NCBI GenBank assembly: GCA_016714785.1
Contig: JADKCC010000029.1
Span: 36,660 to 100,659, forward strand
DNA from: Saprospiraceae bacterium
GTDB lineage: Bacteria; Bacteroidota; Bacteroidia; Chitinophagales; Saprospiraceae
DNA length: 64,000 nucleotides
Reading direction: 5' to 3'
Shown: piece after piece, positions 29,031 through 38,540 of the stretch
Numbering within the stretch: the first letter of the stretch is position 1
Layout: every line of letters starts with the position of its first letter
Notes under the pieces: model-generated
Told to the model about the DNA's origin: nothing
The model's input: the letters and a program-made list of their open reading frames with translations, nothing else
The model's database searches: none
Made by a program: the position numbers and the translations under genes

Positions 29031-29642
29031 TTAATCAATAATTTTAACATTTTTGGGATGTTCTGTCAATATTGGCCGTAAATTCCTATACTTAAGAATG
29101 AACCAGTTCTTCTTCACCTCCTTTGCCTCTTGAAAAAACACTTTATATGTTTCACTAATTATTATCGAATTCTCTTTTTTATAGTAAACTGAACATTCAT
29201 TATCCAAAACAAACTCAATGAAATCACCTAATCTTCTTTGACTATTTATTTCTTTAAGTTTTTGTGAAAAATAAATTTCCTTACACTTTATGATTAAATC
29301 AACTAAGTAATCTTTAGAAGTGGAATCTGGCAAATTAAGTTCATGAGCTAATTTTATTTTAACGGAATCAACAAGAATAGGATTTTCATTGTCTTGTGTT
29401 GGTTGTAAACTGGGAATTCTTATACTAGAACCTTCTTTATTGGAATAATGTATTCTAAGAAATCGATCACCGTTTAAATCAATTCCTCTTGATTCAATAC
29501 CAATACCAATAAATTTATTAACATCTAAAGACTCAAAAGATTCAATTAGTTTAAAAATTCTGTCTTCACAATTTGTTTTTTGACATTTACAATTAAGGGT
29601 AAAAATTAAAAGTGTTAATATTATATAACTATTGATTCTCAT
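29031..29642 (-). CDS. Secreted or lipoprotein-like candidate immunity protein
   Basis: 203 aa from ATG 29642. An N-terminal signal (MRINSYIILTLLIFTLNCKC) contains a lipobox-like TLNC, so the product should be lipidated and face the periplasm. The body (CEDRIFKLIESFESLDVNKFIGIG ...) is not from a family I recognise. It begins 7 nt after the stop of the toxin cassette. By position it is the cognate immunity protein, implying a periplasmic toxin target. Confidence 0.6.
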   Translation of the reverse strand: MRINSYIILTLLIFTLNCKCQKTNCEDRIFKLIESFESLDVNKFIGIGIESRGIDLNGDRFLRIHYSNKEGSSIRIPSLQPTQDNENPILVDSVKIKLAHELNLPDSTSKDYLVDLIIKCKEIYFSQKLKEINSQRRLGDFIEFVLDNECSVYYKKENSIIISETYKVFFQEAKEVKKNWFILKYRNLRPILTEHPKNVKIID

Positions 29643-29649
29643 TATTCTG

Positions 29650-30666
29650 TTATTTTGGAAACATTCTAGGACTTTCATAAGCTTCATTAAGATTGTAATG
29701 AAAATAGCCATTCAAAATTGCTCTTTGATCCGCTGGAGAATCTAACCAACCTCCAGCTTTCCTCGAGCCATAATCGGAACTACCATTAAGAATGTTGTTT
29801 ATGTGAGCCGCCGTTGTAACTTGGTCAGAAAGATAACCAAGTTGCCTGAGTGACTGACCAGTTAGATAATTACCAAAATCATTGGCATTGTAGGCTAAAG
29901 TGCCGCCTTTAGCACTTGCAACTATGTTTAATGTATAGGGTTCAATTGGACTGTTACTTTTTCCAAAGTAATCTAATGAACCACCTGCCCTTCCTGCTTT
30001 ATAATGACTAAACATATTACTTCCTGCTTTTCCTACACCTTCGTCAATTATGGATTTAAATCTATCATCAGAAACCACATTAAATTTAAAACCATCGTTT
30101 AGTGCAGTTGCTCTATCTTCCTTTTCATCATTATACCCAAAAGATATGCCATTAGAATAGCTTATATTTCCTTTTTTATCTTGCGTACTATTTTGAAAAT
30201 AAAGACCAGTATTTGATTTTTTACCATCATTTATTGTATATAGTAAATTCCCATTTGGAGCAAAAACATCTATACTATCCCCATTTACATCAATATACTT
30301 TATTGGATTTCCCGCCCCGTAGGAATAACCAGACTGGAAAGAATATTTAGCACTGTATCTGTCTATTGTTGTGAATCGACCTATATCAGGCATCATATTC
30401 CTAGCGCCATACAGCAAGCTATTCAATCCCATTTCCTCCACGTACTCCTTCCCATTGTACCTATACCCATTTTCTGGACTAATCGTATCGCTCAGCTCCC
30501 ACCGATTATTCCACTCCATACCGAATGAATAATAATCATTTCTGGACTTGATCTCATTAGAAGTGATATTACCATTATTATTAAGGTCTTCAAAGGTGAC
30601 TCTTACGTTACCCAAATGATCCTTAATATGGTACTCATAAGTAAACAAACTACCTTTTTTGATCAC
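29650..30666 (-). CDS. Displaced RHS core with unrecognised toxin tip
   Basis: 338 aa from GTG 30666; the frame is open back to the junction at 30775 without an ATG. Residues 1 to about 130 are RHS core (YHIKDHLGNVRVTFEDLNNN, IGRFTTIDRYSAKYSF). The tip of about 200 aa ends with AYNANDFGNYLTGQSLRQLG, AAHINNILNGSSDYGSRKAGG and DSPADQRAILNGYFHYN, a His/Asp/Asn-rich block that could be catalytic. I recall similar tips in Bacteroidota RHS proteins but cannot name the family. The lipoprotein behind it suggests a periplasmic target. No start of its own, so it is probably a silent donor cassette. Confidence 0.65.
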   Translation of the reverse strand: MIKKGSLFTYEYHIKDHLGNVRVTFEDLNNNGNITSNEIKSRNDYYSFGMEWNNRWELSDTISPENGYRYNGKEYVEEMGLNSLLYGARNMMPDIGRFTTIDRYSAKYSFQSGYSYGAGNPIKYIDVNGDSIDVFAPNGNLLYTINDGKKSNTGLYFQNSTQDKKGNISYSNGISFGYNDEKEDRATALNDGFKFNVVSDDRFKSIIDEGVGKAGSNMFSHYKAGRAGGSLDYFGKSNSPIEPYTLNIVASAKGGTLAYNANDFGNYLTGQSLRQLGYLSDQVTTAAHINNILNGSSDYGSRKAGGWLDSPADQRAILNGYFHYNLNEAYESPRMFPK

Positions 30667-30775
30667 TCGTCCATCTGCATGATAAATACTCTCTAGAATA
30701 TCACTTTTGTATTCCTTACCACGAAGATAATCTCTTTTGCTTATTTGTACACCATTTTTGAGATACTTTCTTTGG
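30470..30775 (-). repeat. RHS 3'-core direct repeat (copy in unrecognised-toxin module)
   Basis: Almost identical to 28680-28997 and 32705-33025. On the upstream side it stops abruptly at CCAAAG, where the terminator-like element is joined. Confidence 0.85.
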
Positions 30776-30838
30776 CTTAAGAAAAAGTACCAACTTCATA
30801 CGGCCATATTCCGTTGGTACTAATCAGACGACCCTCTG
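30762..30838 (-). repeat. Terminator-like repeat element joined to RHS core (copy 2)
   Basis: 77 bp, three mismatches to 24263-24339, offset 6499 bp. Bases 30776-30838 are non-coding and lie just behind the SUKH-like gene; bases 30762-30775 are the first bases of the next RHS core copy. Confidence 0.8.
30781..30821 (-). terminator. Hairpin terminator behind the main RHS transcription unit
   Basis: Stem AGTACCAAC/GTTGGTACT (30786-30794 and 30813-30821), 18-nt loop, then TTTTCTT on the minus strand, 77 nt after the stop of the SUKH-like gene. Its sequence matches the hairpin at 24282-24322. Confidence 0.6.
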
Positions 30839-30897
30839 ATTAAGTTTATGTTTAAATACAACTTACAACCAAGCTTTAATAAAATTATGTTATTATT

Positions 30898-31449
30898 TTA
30901 TAATATTTTAATTTTAACTTTTGTACCATCTGGTAAATTATGCATTTGAAATGCAATTGAAAAATTTAAATCAATATTGCTAAAACATTCTTTTAAATAT
31001 ATATTATTAAACTCATATTCACCGCCTAACACAAATGGAAATTTAGGACAAAATCTAAATCCATTAGCTAACTGTATTATGTCTGTATGTGATAACTTTT
31101 CTGAAATATTTCTTACCGTAAAATAATCAAAATCTTTTTCAATAGCATCAATTAAATACCGTCTATCTGAGCATACTTCGGTTAATTCTCCAGATTCAAT
31201 ATTAAGAAATGAAATCAAATCATTTTCTATGACGAATTGATTACCGAATAAATCTTGACCGACACAAACAAGTTCTTTCTGAAGGATGTTCTTAAATCTT
31301 TCGTTTACAAAATTTGATACTGAATTTATATCATTAAATGTTTCAGTTGCATTATTTCCATAAATATGGATTGAATTATTAAAATAATAACCAGAATCTT
31401 CAATGTAAAGACCATGTGTTTTAAAAGAAGATGATTTAATAAGTTTCAT
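30898..31449 (-). CDS. SMI1/KNR4 (SUKH)-like immunity protein
   Basis: 183 aa, cytoplasmic. The pattern LYIEDSGYYFNN ... GQDLFGNQFVIENDLISFLNIESGELTEV, then RFCPKFPFVLGGEYEFNNIYLKE and LPDGTKVKIKIL, is that of SMI1/KNR4-type immunity proteins (a SUKH or Tdi1-like branch), which neutralise many nuclease and deaminase toxins. It is the second immunity-like gene behind the intact RHS gene, so it may be an orphan left by an earlier toxin tip. It is followed by a terminator-like hairpin. Confidence 0.6.
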   Translation of the reverse strand: MKLIKSSSFKTHGLYIEDSGYYFNNSIHIYGNNATETFNDINSVSNFVNERFKNILQKELVCVGQDLFGNQFVIENDLISFLNIESGELTEVCSDRRYLIDAIEKDFDYFTVRNISEKLSHTDIIQLANGFRFCPKFPFVLGGEYEFNNIYLKECFSNIDLNFSIAFQMHNLPDGTKVKIKIL

Positions 31450-31542
31450 ATTTTATTTTTATGATTAATAACCTTCTATCAAGCAATTTATTATTTCTTT
31501 ACCATGAAGATATCAACTTTACTAGTTGGTGCATCATATTCA

Positions 31543-31956
31543 TTAGATTGTTATTATTCGGAAAAAATTATGATGTGTGTCAAATATTACTTTTTCCATA
31601 TCTCCATCAAAAATAAAGTATTCAAAAAAAGGAAGTTCACAAATTATATTCAAAATCATATCTTTTGGGCCAAAGTATATTTTCCATGGATACAATGTTT
31701 CATCAGAAATACAAATGTATATATTATCATTAAATCCATCAAGGTTCTTACACCAAATCTCTTGCCATTCATCAGACTCGTATTCAATATCTATAAAATT
31801 TAAAGCCATTTGCCAAATAAATAATTTGTTATAATCAAAACCAAAATTGATTTTTAATTTTGTAAATAACTCTTGTTCCTCTAGTTCAGAAAGTAGAACT
31901 ACTTTTAGTTCAAACTCCTTCACTAATTCATTAATTTCTAAAACTAAATCACTCAT
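31543..31956 (-). CDS. Candidate immunity protein for the RHS toxin
   Basis: 137 aa from ATG 31956, which begins 2 nt after the RHS stop codon (an earlier TTG overlapping the stop is possible). Acidic and cytoplasmic, with YICISDETLYPWKIYFGPKDMI and FFEYFIFDGDMEKVIFDTHHN blocks, resembling DUF6756-type proteins found near toxins. Its position makes it the cognate immunity protein of the type-47-like tip. Family call is tentative. Confidence 0.6.
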   Translation of the reverse strand: MSDLVLEINELVKEFELKVVLLSELEEQELFTKLKINFGFDYNKLFIWQMALNFIDIEYESDEWQEIWCKNLDGFNDNIYICISDETLYPWKIYFGPKDMILNIICELPFFEYFIFDGDMEKVIFDTHHNFFRIITI

Positions 31957-31958
31957 AA

Positions 31959-34900
31959 TCAAATTTTAATTTTATCTAAAAACGGTAACTCTTTAATATC
32001 TGTTCTAGATGGGTGCCAAGGGCCGGCATATGGTATATTATCTCTTTTTGCACCATTATTTCCTCTTTTACCTGCTGACTGCCAACCTATATGCTGTTTA
32101 TCATGATGTTTACCTGGAGTATTGGGATGTGGTCCATCATAAGCAACTTTTGCACCATCTTTTCCTTTAAATTCAACTACAGTACCTGTTTTTTGATCAT
32201 ATTTTGAAAATTCAACATTACCATCTCTCATTCCTGCTTTTTCAAATGCTTCTTCTCTTGCTTCATCAAAAGACTTTTTAACAATTTCTTCCTTTACTTC
32301 ACTCTTAACTTCATTAACAACCCTACCAGCAACTATATGGGATGCTTTAACTTGCTTTCCTCCAGGTAGAAGTGACACAAGTTGATTCTCATTATATTCC
32401 TTTTGCGCTTGATGAATAGTTCTATGATCTTTATCATTCCCTGGAGTACTAGCTGGTTTTGACTCAAGCATTAAAAACCCTACCAGAATCCAACAAAGGG
32501 GACAATTTCCATCAGGATCATTATATAAAACTGGATTATTCCAAAACGCAGCATATCCAGATTTGTCAACTTGATTTGGATGAGAACTGAGTTTGTCAAC
32601 AGTAGTAAACCTACAAAGTTCTAAATCCAATAATCTATTATGATAATTAGACAAGCTTAAATTCATTTCTTGCCATCTTTCCTTGCCGTTAAACCTATAC
32701 CTATTTTCTGGCGAAATAGTATCACTCAGCTCCCACCGATTATTCCACTCCATACCGAAAGAATAATAATCATTTCTGGACTTGATCTCATTAGAAGTGA
32801 TATTACCATTATTATTAAGGTCTTCGAAGGTGACTCTTACGTTACCCAAATGATCCTTAATATGGTACTCATAAGTAAACAAACTACCTTTTTTGATCAC
32901 TCGTCCATCTGCATGATAAATACTCTCTAGAATATCACTTTTGTATTCCTTGCCACGAAGATAATCTCTTTTGCTTATTTGTACACCATCTTTGAGATAT
33001 TTTCTTTGGAGTAATGTGCCATCTGCACTATATAGTAGCTGCAACTCATCGTTTTCTGCACCTACTATCTTGTAGGGGAGATTATGATAGTTGTAGTAGA
33101 AGGTCACCTTTTTATTGGGATCAAAAATCAGATTGCCACCTGTATCATACGTATATAGACCTGCCATACTTTGCTGATTGAAGCCTTCGGTGTATTTGGT
33201 TTGGGGACAAGGGCCTGGGTAGGCCGTCACCATTGGGGCAGTACAGGTTTGCTTCAACAATATAAGGCTATCTGTGATGAGTGTATTGGGTGCATACAGG
33301 CTCATCTCTACTCCACAACCTACTTTGGTGTGGTCTATTCTTATCTCTTGGCTAGCGGCATAAATGATGTCCCTGTCTATCTCTGCCGGCAGTGTGATCA
33401 CCTCTGGACATGGTGCTTTATCGACGACTTGCACGAGTTGGTTGGTACCAAGCGCATAGACATAAGTAAGGCTGTCTATCGTCATCGGCTTGTAGCAGTT
33501 GTCCTGTATATCTGGTCGCTGCACCATGCCTTTGCGATCGAGCTTTGTCATATTGCCTCGTGGGTCGTATAGGAATTGCTCGTTGTATTGGTTTTTCAGG
33601 CTATATGATGTGCCTTGTATCTCCCCATGTCGCGCTTCTGTCACTCTATTGAGGTGGTCATACTTGTAGGAGTAAGTCTGATTGTATTGGTTAAGATGCC
33701 ACCACTTGAGTGCCGTGATATTGCCATTTTGCCTTGCAGGGACTCCACTGCCAGACAGTGTAGTGTTATAGTCGATGGCAAATGCAAAGATGTCATTGTC
33801 AGCGGAAGTAGATGCAGCCGTACCACTCGATTCTATGCCAATATCACAAGGATCGTAGCCTGGTAGCAGCTGGTCAGACAAATCATTGATGCCGGTCAGC
33901 CACCCTTGCGGATTATACGTATAGTCCAGACTTTGTAGATATTGATTGGTGCCGGTAGTACTATGCCTGCCTAGGTTGCGCTCTATGATCTGGCTCTTGT
34001 GATCATACCTACACTCTGCTGTGGTGCGTTCGCCTGTGTTATCTATATTGATGTTGTCATACACCTTTCGGCCTTGAGCGTCATAGATATGCTTTGTCTC
34101 ATGGCTGATGCCATTGGCACCACCTATGCTATGCACTTCTACGGTCATATTGTCTGCAAAGTCGTAAGTGTAGGTTTTGACCTCTCCACCACCTAGATGA
34201 TTGGTGATGATTTGTGTCATGACCCTGCCGTAGCTATCATAAAAATATTCCGTCTCTACCCAGTTGCTATTGGTTCCTGTATCTTCCAGTACTTTGATGC
34301 GAGATTTCTTAAGTTTGCCCTTATAGATCGGGGCAGTATTGGTGGTAGCCCCATTGAATCCATCATAATGATACACCTCTAGTAGTGTATGTATAGTAGC
34401 ACTCTCAGATGCGCCCGGGTCGCTCCCATTGTGGTAGCCTCGCTGTGTCGGGCGGCCATATACATCGTATCTGGTGACGAGCCACCTGCCAGCTGCCTGT
34501 AGTACTGCATTGCGTTTGGCAGTCTGTAGATTGCGTACCGAGTATCTATACTCCTCCGCTGTGGCATCGGGTACTTTTTTATAGACTACATTGTCATCGC
34601 CATCGTAGCGGAACTCATAGATCAGCCCTGGTGTAGCAGGACTACTACCTGGTGGATATATTTTCACCGGTCTGTTTTTATCATCATAGACGGTCCATGT
34701 GTCTGTGGTATTGGATGCATCGCGCTGCCGCTGTAGTACTGTCCTTCCACGTTTATCGCTGTAGATATCTGTACTCAGCCCGTCAGGGTCGGTGGTCGTA
34801 GTGCGCATTAGACTATGGTTGGCAAATACCTGCCCTTCAGGATTGGTAAAGGCCATGGTATTGGTGCCATAAGTGTGGTTGGTTGGTTGCCATGCGGGTG

Positions 34901-37900
34901 GTTGGCTTTGGCTCACTCGATCGAGCGGATTTGATTCATACAGTTGTTGCGTATAGCCGCCGCCCAAAGCTCCCGTATAGTAAGCACCATGATTGCCATT
35001 GGCTGCTATGGGTTCGTAAGTGCGATAAGTACGACCTACATTATCATATTCAGTTTGGGTGATGACATCAGAGCCATCAGGTGCACCATACTTGTGATTG
35101 GCTTGGATAGGTCGGCCCAGGCCATCCACATAGCTGATATGTACGATAGAGTCGATGGCACTATCCGTACTTGGTGGATAGGTGGTACGGGTTTTGACAT
35201 TGGATATACTTGTGGTGGCATTGCCATAATGATAGGTAAATTGTGTTACATTATTTTTTGGCAGATCAGTTAACGTCTTTGGCCGTAATACGGCATCATA
35301 TAGATAGTTGGTATAAGTGCCGTCTATATTCGTTTTTTGTGCTAACAAATCATGTTGTAAACCATAAATATAGGATGAAGTATGATTGACATAAGTGGTA
35401 GAAGAAAGTTTGCCATTGGCTGTCCAGTTCAGTGTGTGATTATTGGGCCAACCTGCGCCGTTGATGCTGCTAGGTTTACCACTCACAAGATCAAATTTCA
35501 AATTTTCTGCCAATAGTTGCCAGCCATTATCTTGCAGTCCATTACCAGCAGTCCACGTTATTTCCCGTCTGTTTTGCTTGGCAGGATATATTTTACTATT
35601 ACTACTCGTAGCCGTTGGCGCTAACAAAAATCCTGTGGATGGGTTTTGGTAGGCATATAGTGTTTGTGATCCATCTACTATGACATTATTTACGCTCGAA
35701 GTAGTTTGCCAAGCGGGCAGCCATCGGTTTTCTGCAAGTAATTGTGCTTTTATTGTAGCATTTACGGTATAGCTATCAGGGTAAAACATTTCCTCTACAT
35801 GGACTTTTCCATCCGAATTAGTCATGGTGCTTTTTGTGAGCAATGTATGGGTAGGAATACCTTGATACTGAAAAGTCGTGGCAGTAGTGACCCCATCTTC
35901 GGTTACTGTTTTTTTGTATAAATCATTAAATCGGCTTCTGTTTTTGTATTGGCCCCAAAAATAGAATAGCGCACTACATTCAGAATAACTATCTATATAA
36001 TAGGATGTATCATTTTGCATAAAATCATGCTCAAAATAATCGTACGCCTCTTTTCTTATCACCACATCTGATTGATTGATATATTTTACAGTGTCTAGTT
36101 TCCCTAGGCTATCAGGAACAAAATATTCGGGTAATATCGGAAAATCCCTATAAGGTTTGGCCTTAAAATTGTCATTGATGATGTGATGATATGCCACGTG
36201 TCCTTGATTGTTGCTATCATAGACTCTTACTTGGTGATAGCCTATATGCGAGCCTTGGGTAGATGACAGGGCAAAAGAATTGCCCGAAGTAAACCTATAT
36301 TTCAGTCTGATACAAAGAGGATTGGGGGGCAATAGACTCCACATACCACCTACACTGACATAACCTATGGTTACTTCTGAAGTAATGGGCAATTTATTGA
36401 TAAATATAGGTGTTGACACTACAAATCCGCTGCTATTATTATTTCCTGGCGCTTGCGTATATTCGTACGTTGTGGTAGTTGGATTGCCTATGATCGGTGC
36501 ATCTACGATGGATTGTACTCTCAAGCCACCCACTGGCACATTTGCCATAAGATCGGACCTAGTATATTGGGTGATAGTTAGATTCATAAATACATTCCTA
36601 TTGGTAGGGGCTACTATCTGAAAGTGATACACACCATTGGCGGAGTAAGGCACTGCATTGATTATGGCATTGATCATATAATTATTGCCACTATTGAGCA
36701 CATAGTTTTCCATAATTTGATAGGTACTGCCACCATTGACACTGACTAGTACCTGAACATCAAAAGGTGTATTGATTGCATCTGTTCGCTCAGCTTCCAT
36801 GTTGATTACGAAAGATGTAGTGTTGCTAACTGTCATAGTCACTGGCCCACCGTAATATGCCCCACCTAGACAAGATGCGCTAGGAAACGAACAATTTCTA
36901 AGGGATAGGATATTGCTAGGGCTAGTTATGACTTTATTAGCATAGTGGTCGTGCCCTTCATAATTAAATGTTCTACTGCCGCCATGAGGATATATGATCG
37001 ATTGGAGCATTGGTTTTTTGGTATGAAACTCTGATGTAGATCTATCTGCCAATGAAGTAATTTCGGACAGATCTATCATAGGCTTAGTATTGGCCAACGT
37101 ATCAATAATCAATTTGGGCAATAACGTAATGTTTGAGCTTATCCCATTGGGATATCCATTCAAATCTTGTCCATAAGAGCATCGTCTTTGTATCTCATTA
37201 TCAAAATAGTTGAATTTATGTTTGTGAACCGTTTCATTATTGGCCATCATACTTATTGAGTCAAGTTTGAGTCTCCTCATATCAGTATAAAATGTTCCAA
37301 AAGCATCGGTCTGTGGTGTTATACCAAAGGTGCCTGTAAATCCTGCAGCGGTACTTACAAAATAAGAATGATGGAAATTATACTTGTAAAAGGTAGTTCC
37401 TGATGAAGATTTTATAGTGATTTCACTCAATGGTTTTGGAGAAAATATTTTGGCACTTGGCACACTTATTATATACCTCGGATGATACCCTGGAGTGCCC
37501 CAGTCATCCAAATCTTTTCTAATGTCCCCACTGTATGTAAATGTAATCTTTCTGTTGCTAGTCCTAATTTGGGTTAACCTTGGCGTTAAACTCTCCGTAC
37601 ATAATACAGGGTTCAGATCCGTTAATGGTACAGGGCTCAACGAATAGAAATTACTCAACGAATCTATATAATAATTACTCGACGTACCCAGATCTCTAAA
37701 GCTATAGGCTTCATATTCATCATAATCAAAATAAATGACCGATTTCTTATCAAAACTTTCTATCTTAACAAGATACCAGCTATCTACCAGTGGCGTGTAT
37801 CTGTTTGGTGCAGCTACCATGTCTTTTGGCTGAACATATTGGTTAGAATACCCTACTGCATCGTCACTTACACCATCAGACATATCATCCCCAAAGTAGT

Positions 37901-38540
37901 ATATTGTACCATCAGGCGTAATGATCTTCCAAAGTATCTCATTATATTGATAGCCTGTATTGATTACTTCTATCTTCAAGTTGGATGGTATCCTTTGTAC
38001 AATATTTTGGTTATGATCGAAATAAAAACTACCAGAGTATCCCATAAAATTAAAGAAATACACATCACTTTGTATATCTCTTTTTCCAGCAATGATCTCT
38101 TCTAGATATAGGGCATTATTACTCCATGTAGGGTCCACCCCATTTGAATAAAAACCAGTAATTTGCTCAATAAAAAGGGTTTCATCTGGCGCTCCTCTCA
38201 TAGATCTTACTATGGCACCACCAGCATTTAATGACCATCCTAACCCTATAGAAGAAGCTATCTCACTGGATTTAATGCCTCCGGTATTATAGGCACAGGA
38301 TATTTCATAGCCGAGCATATTTTCCACATCATTGTATAATGGTATGTTAACATTGACCGTTCCACTAAAAGTTGAAACAGCTGCCTCAGCTACTTTGCCC
38401 ATACTTGCTGCATTAGGACTTACGGGAATGTGAGATTTTATAGTAGCATCATACTGCCCAATTGTGAGAGTGGTTTTAAACCATAAAACCAAAACTATTA
38501 AAACAATCCGCCATTGAAATTCTAAAAAGTAGTAACGCAT
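31959..38540 (-). CDS. RHS-repeat polymorphic toxin with type-47-like C-terminal tip
   Basis: 2193 aa. A signal/anchor (about 10-28) is followed by a Bacteroidota-type N-terminal region (VSPNAASMGKVAEAAVSTFSGTVNVNIPLYN). Successive RHS/YD repeats cover about 1050-1850 (YDAVLRPKTLTDLPKN, YDSYGRVMTQIITNH, YDAQGRKVYDNIN). The RHS-associated core (about 1875-2000) contains DHLGNVRVTFED and LDLELCRFTTVDK. The 190-aa tip (DEAREEAFEKAGMRDG, GTVVEFKGKDGAKVAYDGPHP, HDKQHIGWQSAGKRG) resembles polymorphic toxin type 47, a predicted RNase. RHS shells encapsulate and deliver such tips in competition between cells. The tip is visibly more AT-rich than the repeat region. It is the only full-length RHS gene here. 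Confidence 0.85.
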   Translation of the reverse strand: MRYYFLEFQWRIVLIVLVLWFKTTLTIGQYDATIKSHIPVSPNAASMGKVAEAAVSTFSGTVNVNIPLYNDVENMLGYEISCAYNTGGIKSSEIASSIGLGWSLNAGGAIVRSMRGAPDETLFIEQITGFYSNGVDPTWSNNALYLEEIIAGKRDIQSDVYFFNFMGYSGSFYFDHNQNIVQRIPSNLKIEVINTGYQYNEILWKIITPDGTIYYFGDDMSDGVSDDAVGYSNQYVQPKDMVAAPNRYTPLVDSWYLVKIESFDKKSVIYFDYDEYEAYSFRDLGTSSNYYIDSLSNFYSLSPVPLTDLNPVLCTESLTPRLTQIRTSNRKITFTYSGDIRKDLDDWGTPGYHPRYIISVPSAKIFSPKPLSEITIKSSSGTTFYKYNFHHSYFVSTAAGFTGTFGITPQTDAFGTFYTDMRRLKLDSISMMANNETVHKHKFNYFDNEIQRRCSYGQDLNGYPNGISSNITLLPKLIIDTLANTKPMIDLSEITSLADRSTSEFHTKKPMLQSIIYPHGGSRTFNYEGHDHYANKVITSPSNILSLRNCSFPSASCLGGAYYGGPVTMTVSNTTSFVINMEAERTDAINTPFDVQVLVSVNGGSTYQIMENYVLNSGNNYMINAIINAVPYSANGVYHFQIVAPTNRNVFMNLTITQYTRSDLMANVPVGGLRVQSIVDAPIIGNPTTTTYEYTQAPGNNNSSGFVVSTPIFINKLPITSEVTIGYVSVGGMWSLLPPNPLCIRLKYRFTSGNSFALSSTQGSHIGYHQVRVYDSNNQGHVAYHHIINDNFKAKPYRDFPILPEYFVPDSLGKLDTVKYINQSDVVIRKEAYDYFEHDFMQNDTSYYIDSYSECSALFYFWGQYKNRSRFNDLYKKTVTEDGVTTATTFQYQGIPTHTLLTKSTMTNSDGKVHVEEMFYPDSYTVNATIKAQLLAENRWLPAWQTTSSVNNVIVDGSQTLYAYQNPSTGFLLAPTATSSNSKIYPAKQNRREITWTAGNGLQDNGWQLLAENLKFDLVSGKPSSINGAGWPNNHTLNWTANGKLSSTTYVNHTSSYIYGLQHDLLAQKTNIDGTYTNYLYDAVLRPKTLTDLPKNNVTQFTYHYGNATTSISNVKTRTTYPPSTDSAIDSIVHISYVDGLGRPIQANHKYGAPDGSDVITQTEYDNVGRTYRTYEPIAANGNHGAYYTGALGGGYTQQLYESNPLDRVSQSQPPAWQPTNHTYGTNTMAFTNPEGQVFANHSLMRTTTTDPDGLSTDIYSDKRGRTVLQRQRDASNTTDTWTVYDDKNRPVKIYPPGSSPATPGLIYEFRYDGDDNVVYKKVPDATAEEYRYSVRNLQTAKRNAVLQAAGRWLVTRYDVYGRPTQRGYHNGSDPGASESATIHTLLEVYHYDGFNGATTNTAPIYKGKLKKSRIKVLEDTGTNSNWVETEYFYDSYGRVMTQIITNHLGGGEVKTYTYDFADNMTVEVHSIGGANGISHETKHIYDAQGRKVYDNINIDNTGERTTAECRYDHKSQIIERNLGRHSTTGTNQYLQSLDYTYNPQGWLTGINDLSDQLLPGYDPCDIGIESSGTAASTSADNDIFAFAIDYNTTLSGSGVPARQNGNITALKWWHLNQYNQTYSYKYDHLNRVTEARHGEIQGTSYSLKNQYNEQFLYDPRGNMTKLDRKGMVQRPDIQDNCYKPMTIDSLTYVYALGTNQLVQVVDKAPCPEVITLPAEIDRDIIYAASQEIRIDHTKVGCGVEMSLYAPNTLITDSLILLKQTCTAPMVTAYPGPCPQTKYTEGFNQQSMAGLYTYDTGGNLIFDPNKKVTFYYNYHNLPYKIVGAENDELQLLYSADGTLLQRKYLKDGVQISKRDYLRGKEYKSDILESIYHADGRVIKKGSLFTYEYHIKDHLGNVRVTFEDLNNNGNITSNEIKSRNDYYSFGMEWNNRWELSDTISPENRYRFNGKERWQEMNLSLSNYHNRLLDLELCRFTTVDKLSSHPNQVDKSGYAAFWNNPVLYNDPDGNCPLCWILVGFLMLESKPASTPGNDKDHRTIHQAQKEYNENQLVSLLPGGKQVKASHIVAGRVVNEVKSEVKEEIVKKSFDEAREEAFEKAGMRDGNVEFSKYDQKTGTVVEFKGKDGAKVAYDGPHPNTPGKHHDKQHIGWQSAGKRGNNGAKRDNIPYAGPWHPSRTDIKELPFLDKIKI
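32705..33025 (-). repeat. RHS 3'-core direct repeat (copy in the intact gene)
   Basis: Reference copy of the block repeated at 28680-28997 and 30470-30775. It would allow homologous exchange of the downstream tip and immunity genes. Confidence 0.85.

Noticed and set aside
31504..31834. Plus-strand ORFs opposite the first immunity gene
   Set aside because: Antisense of a gene whose position and start fit an immunity protein; no domain in the plus frames.
33171..33572. 133-aa plus-strand ORF inside the RHS gene
   Set aside because: Antisense to conserved RHS coding sequence, no recognisable domain, Cys/His-rich composition typical of a shadow frame.
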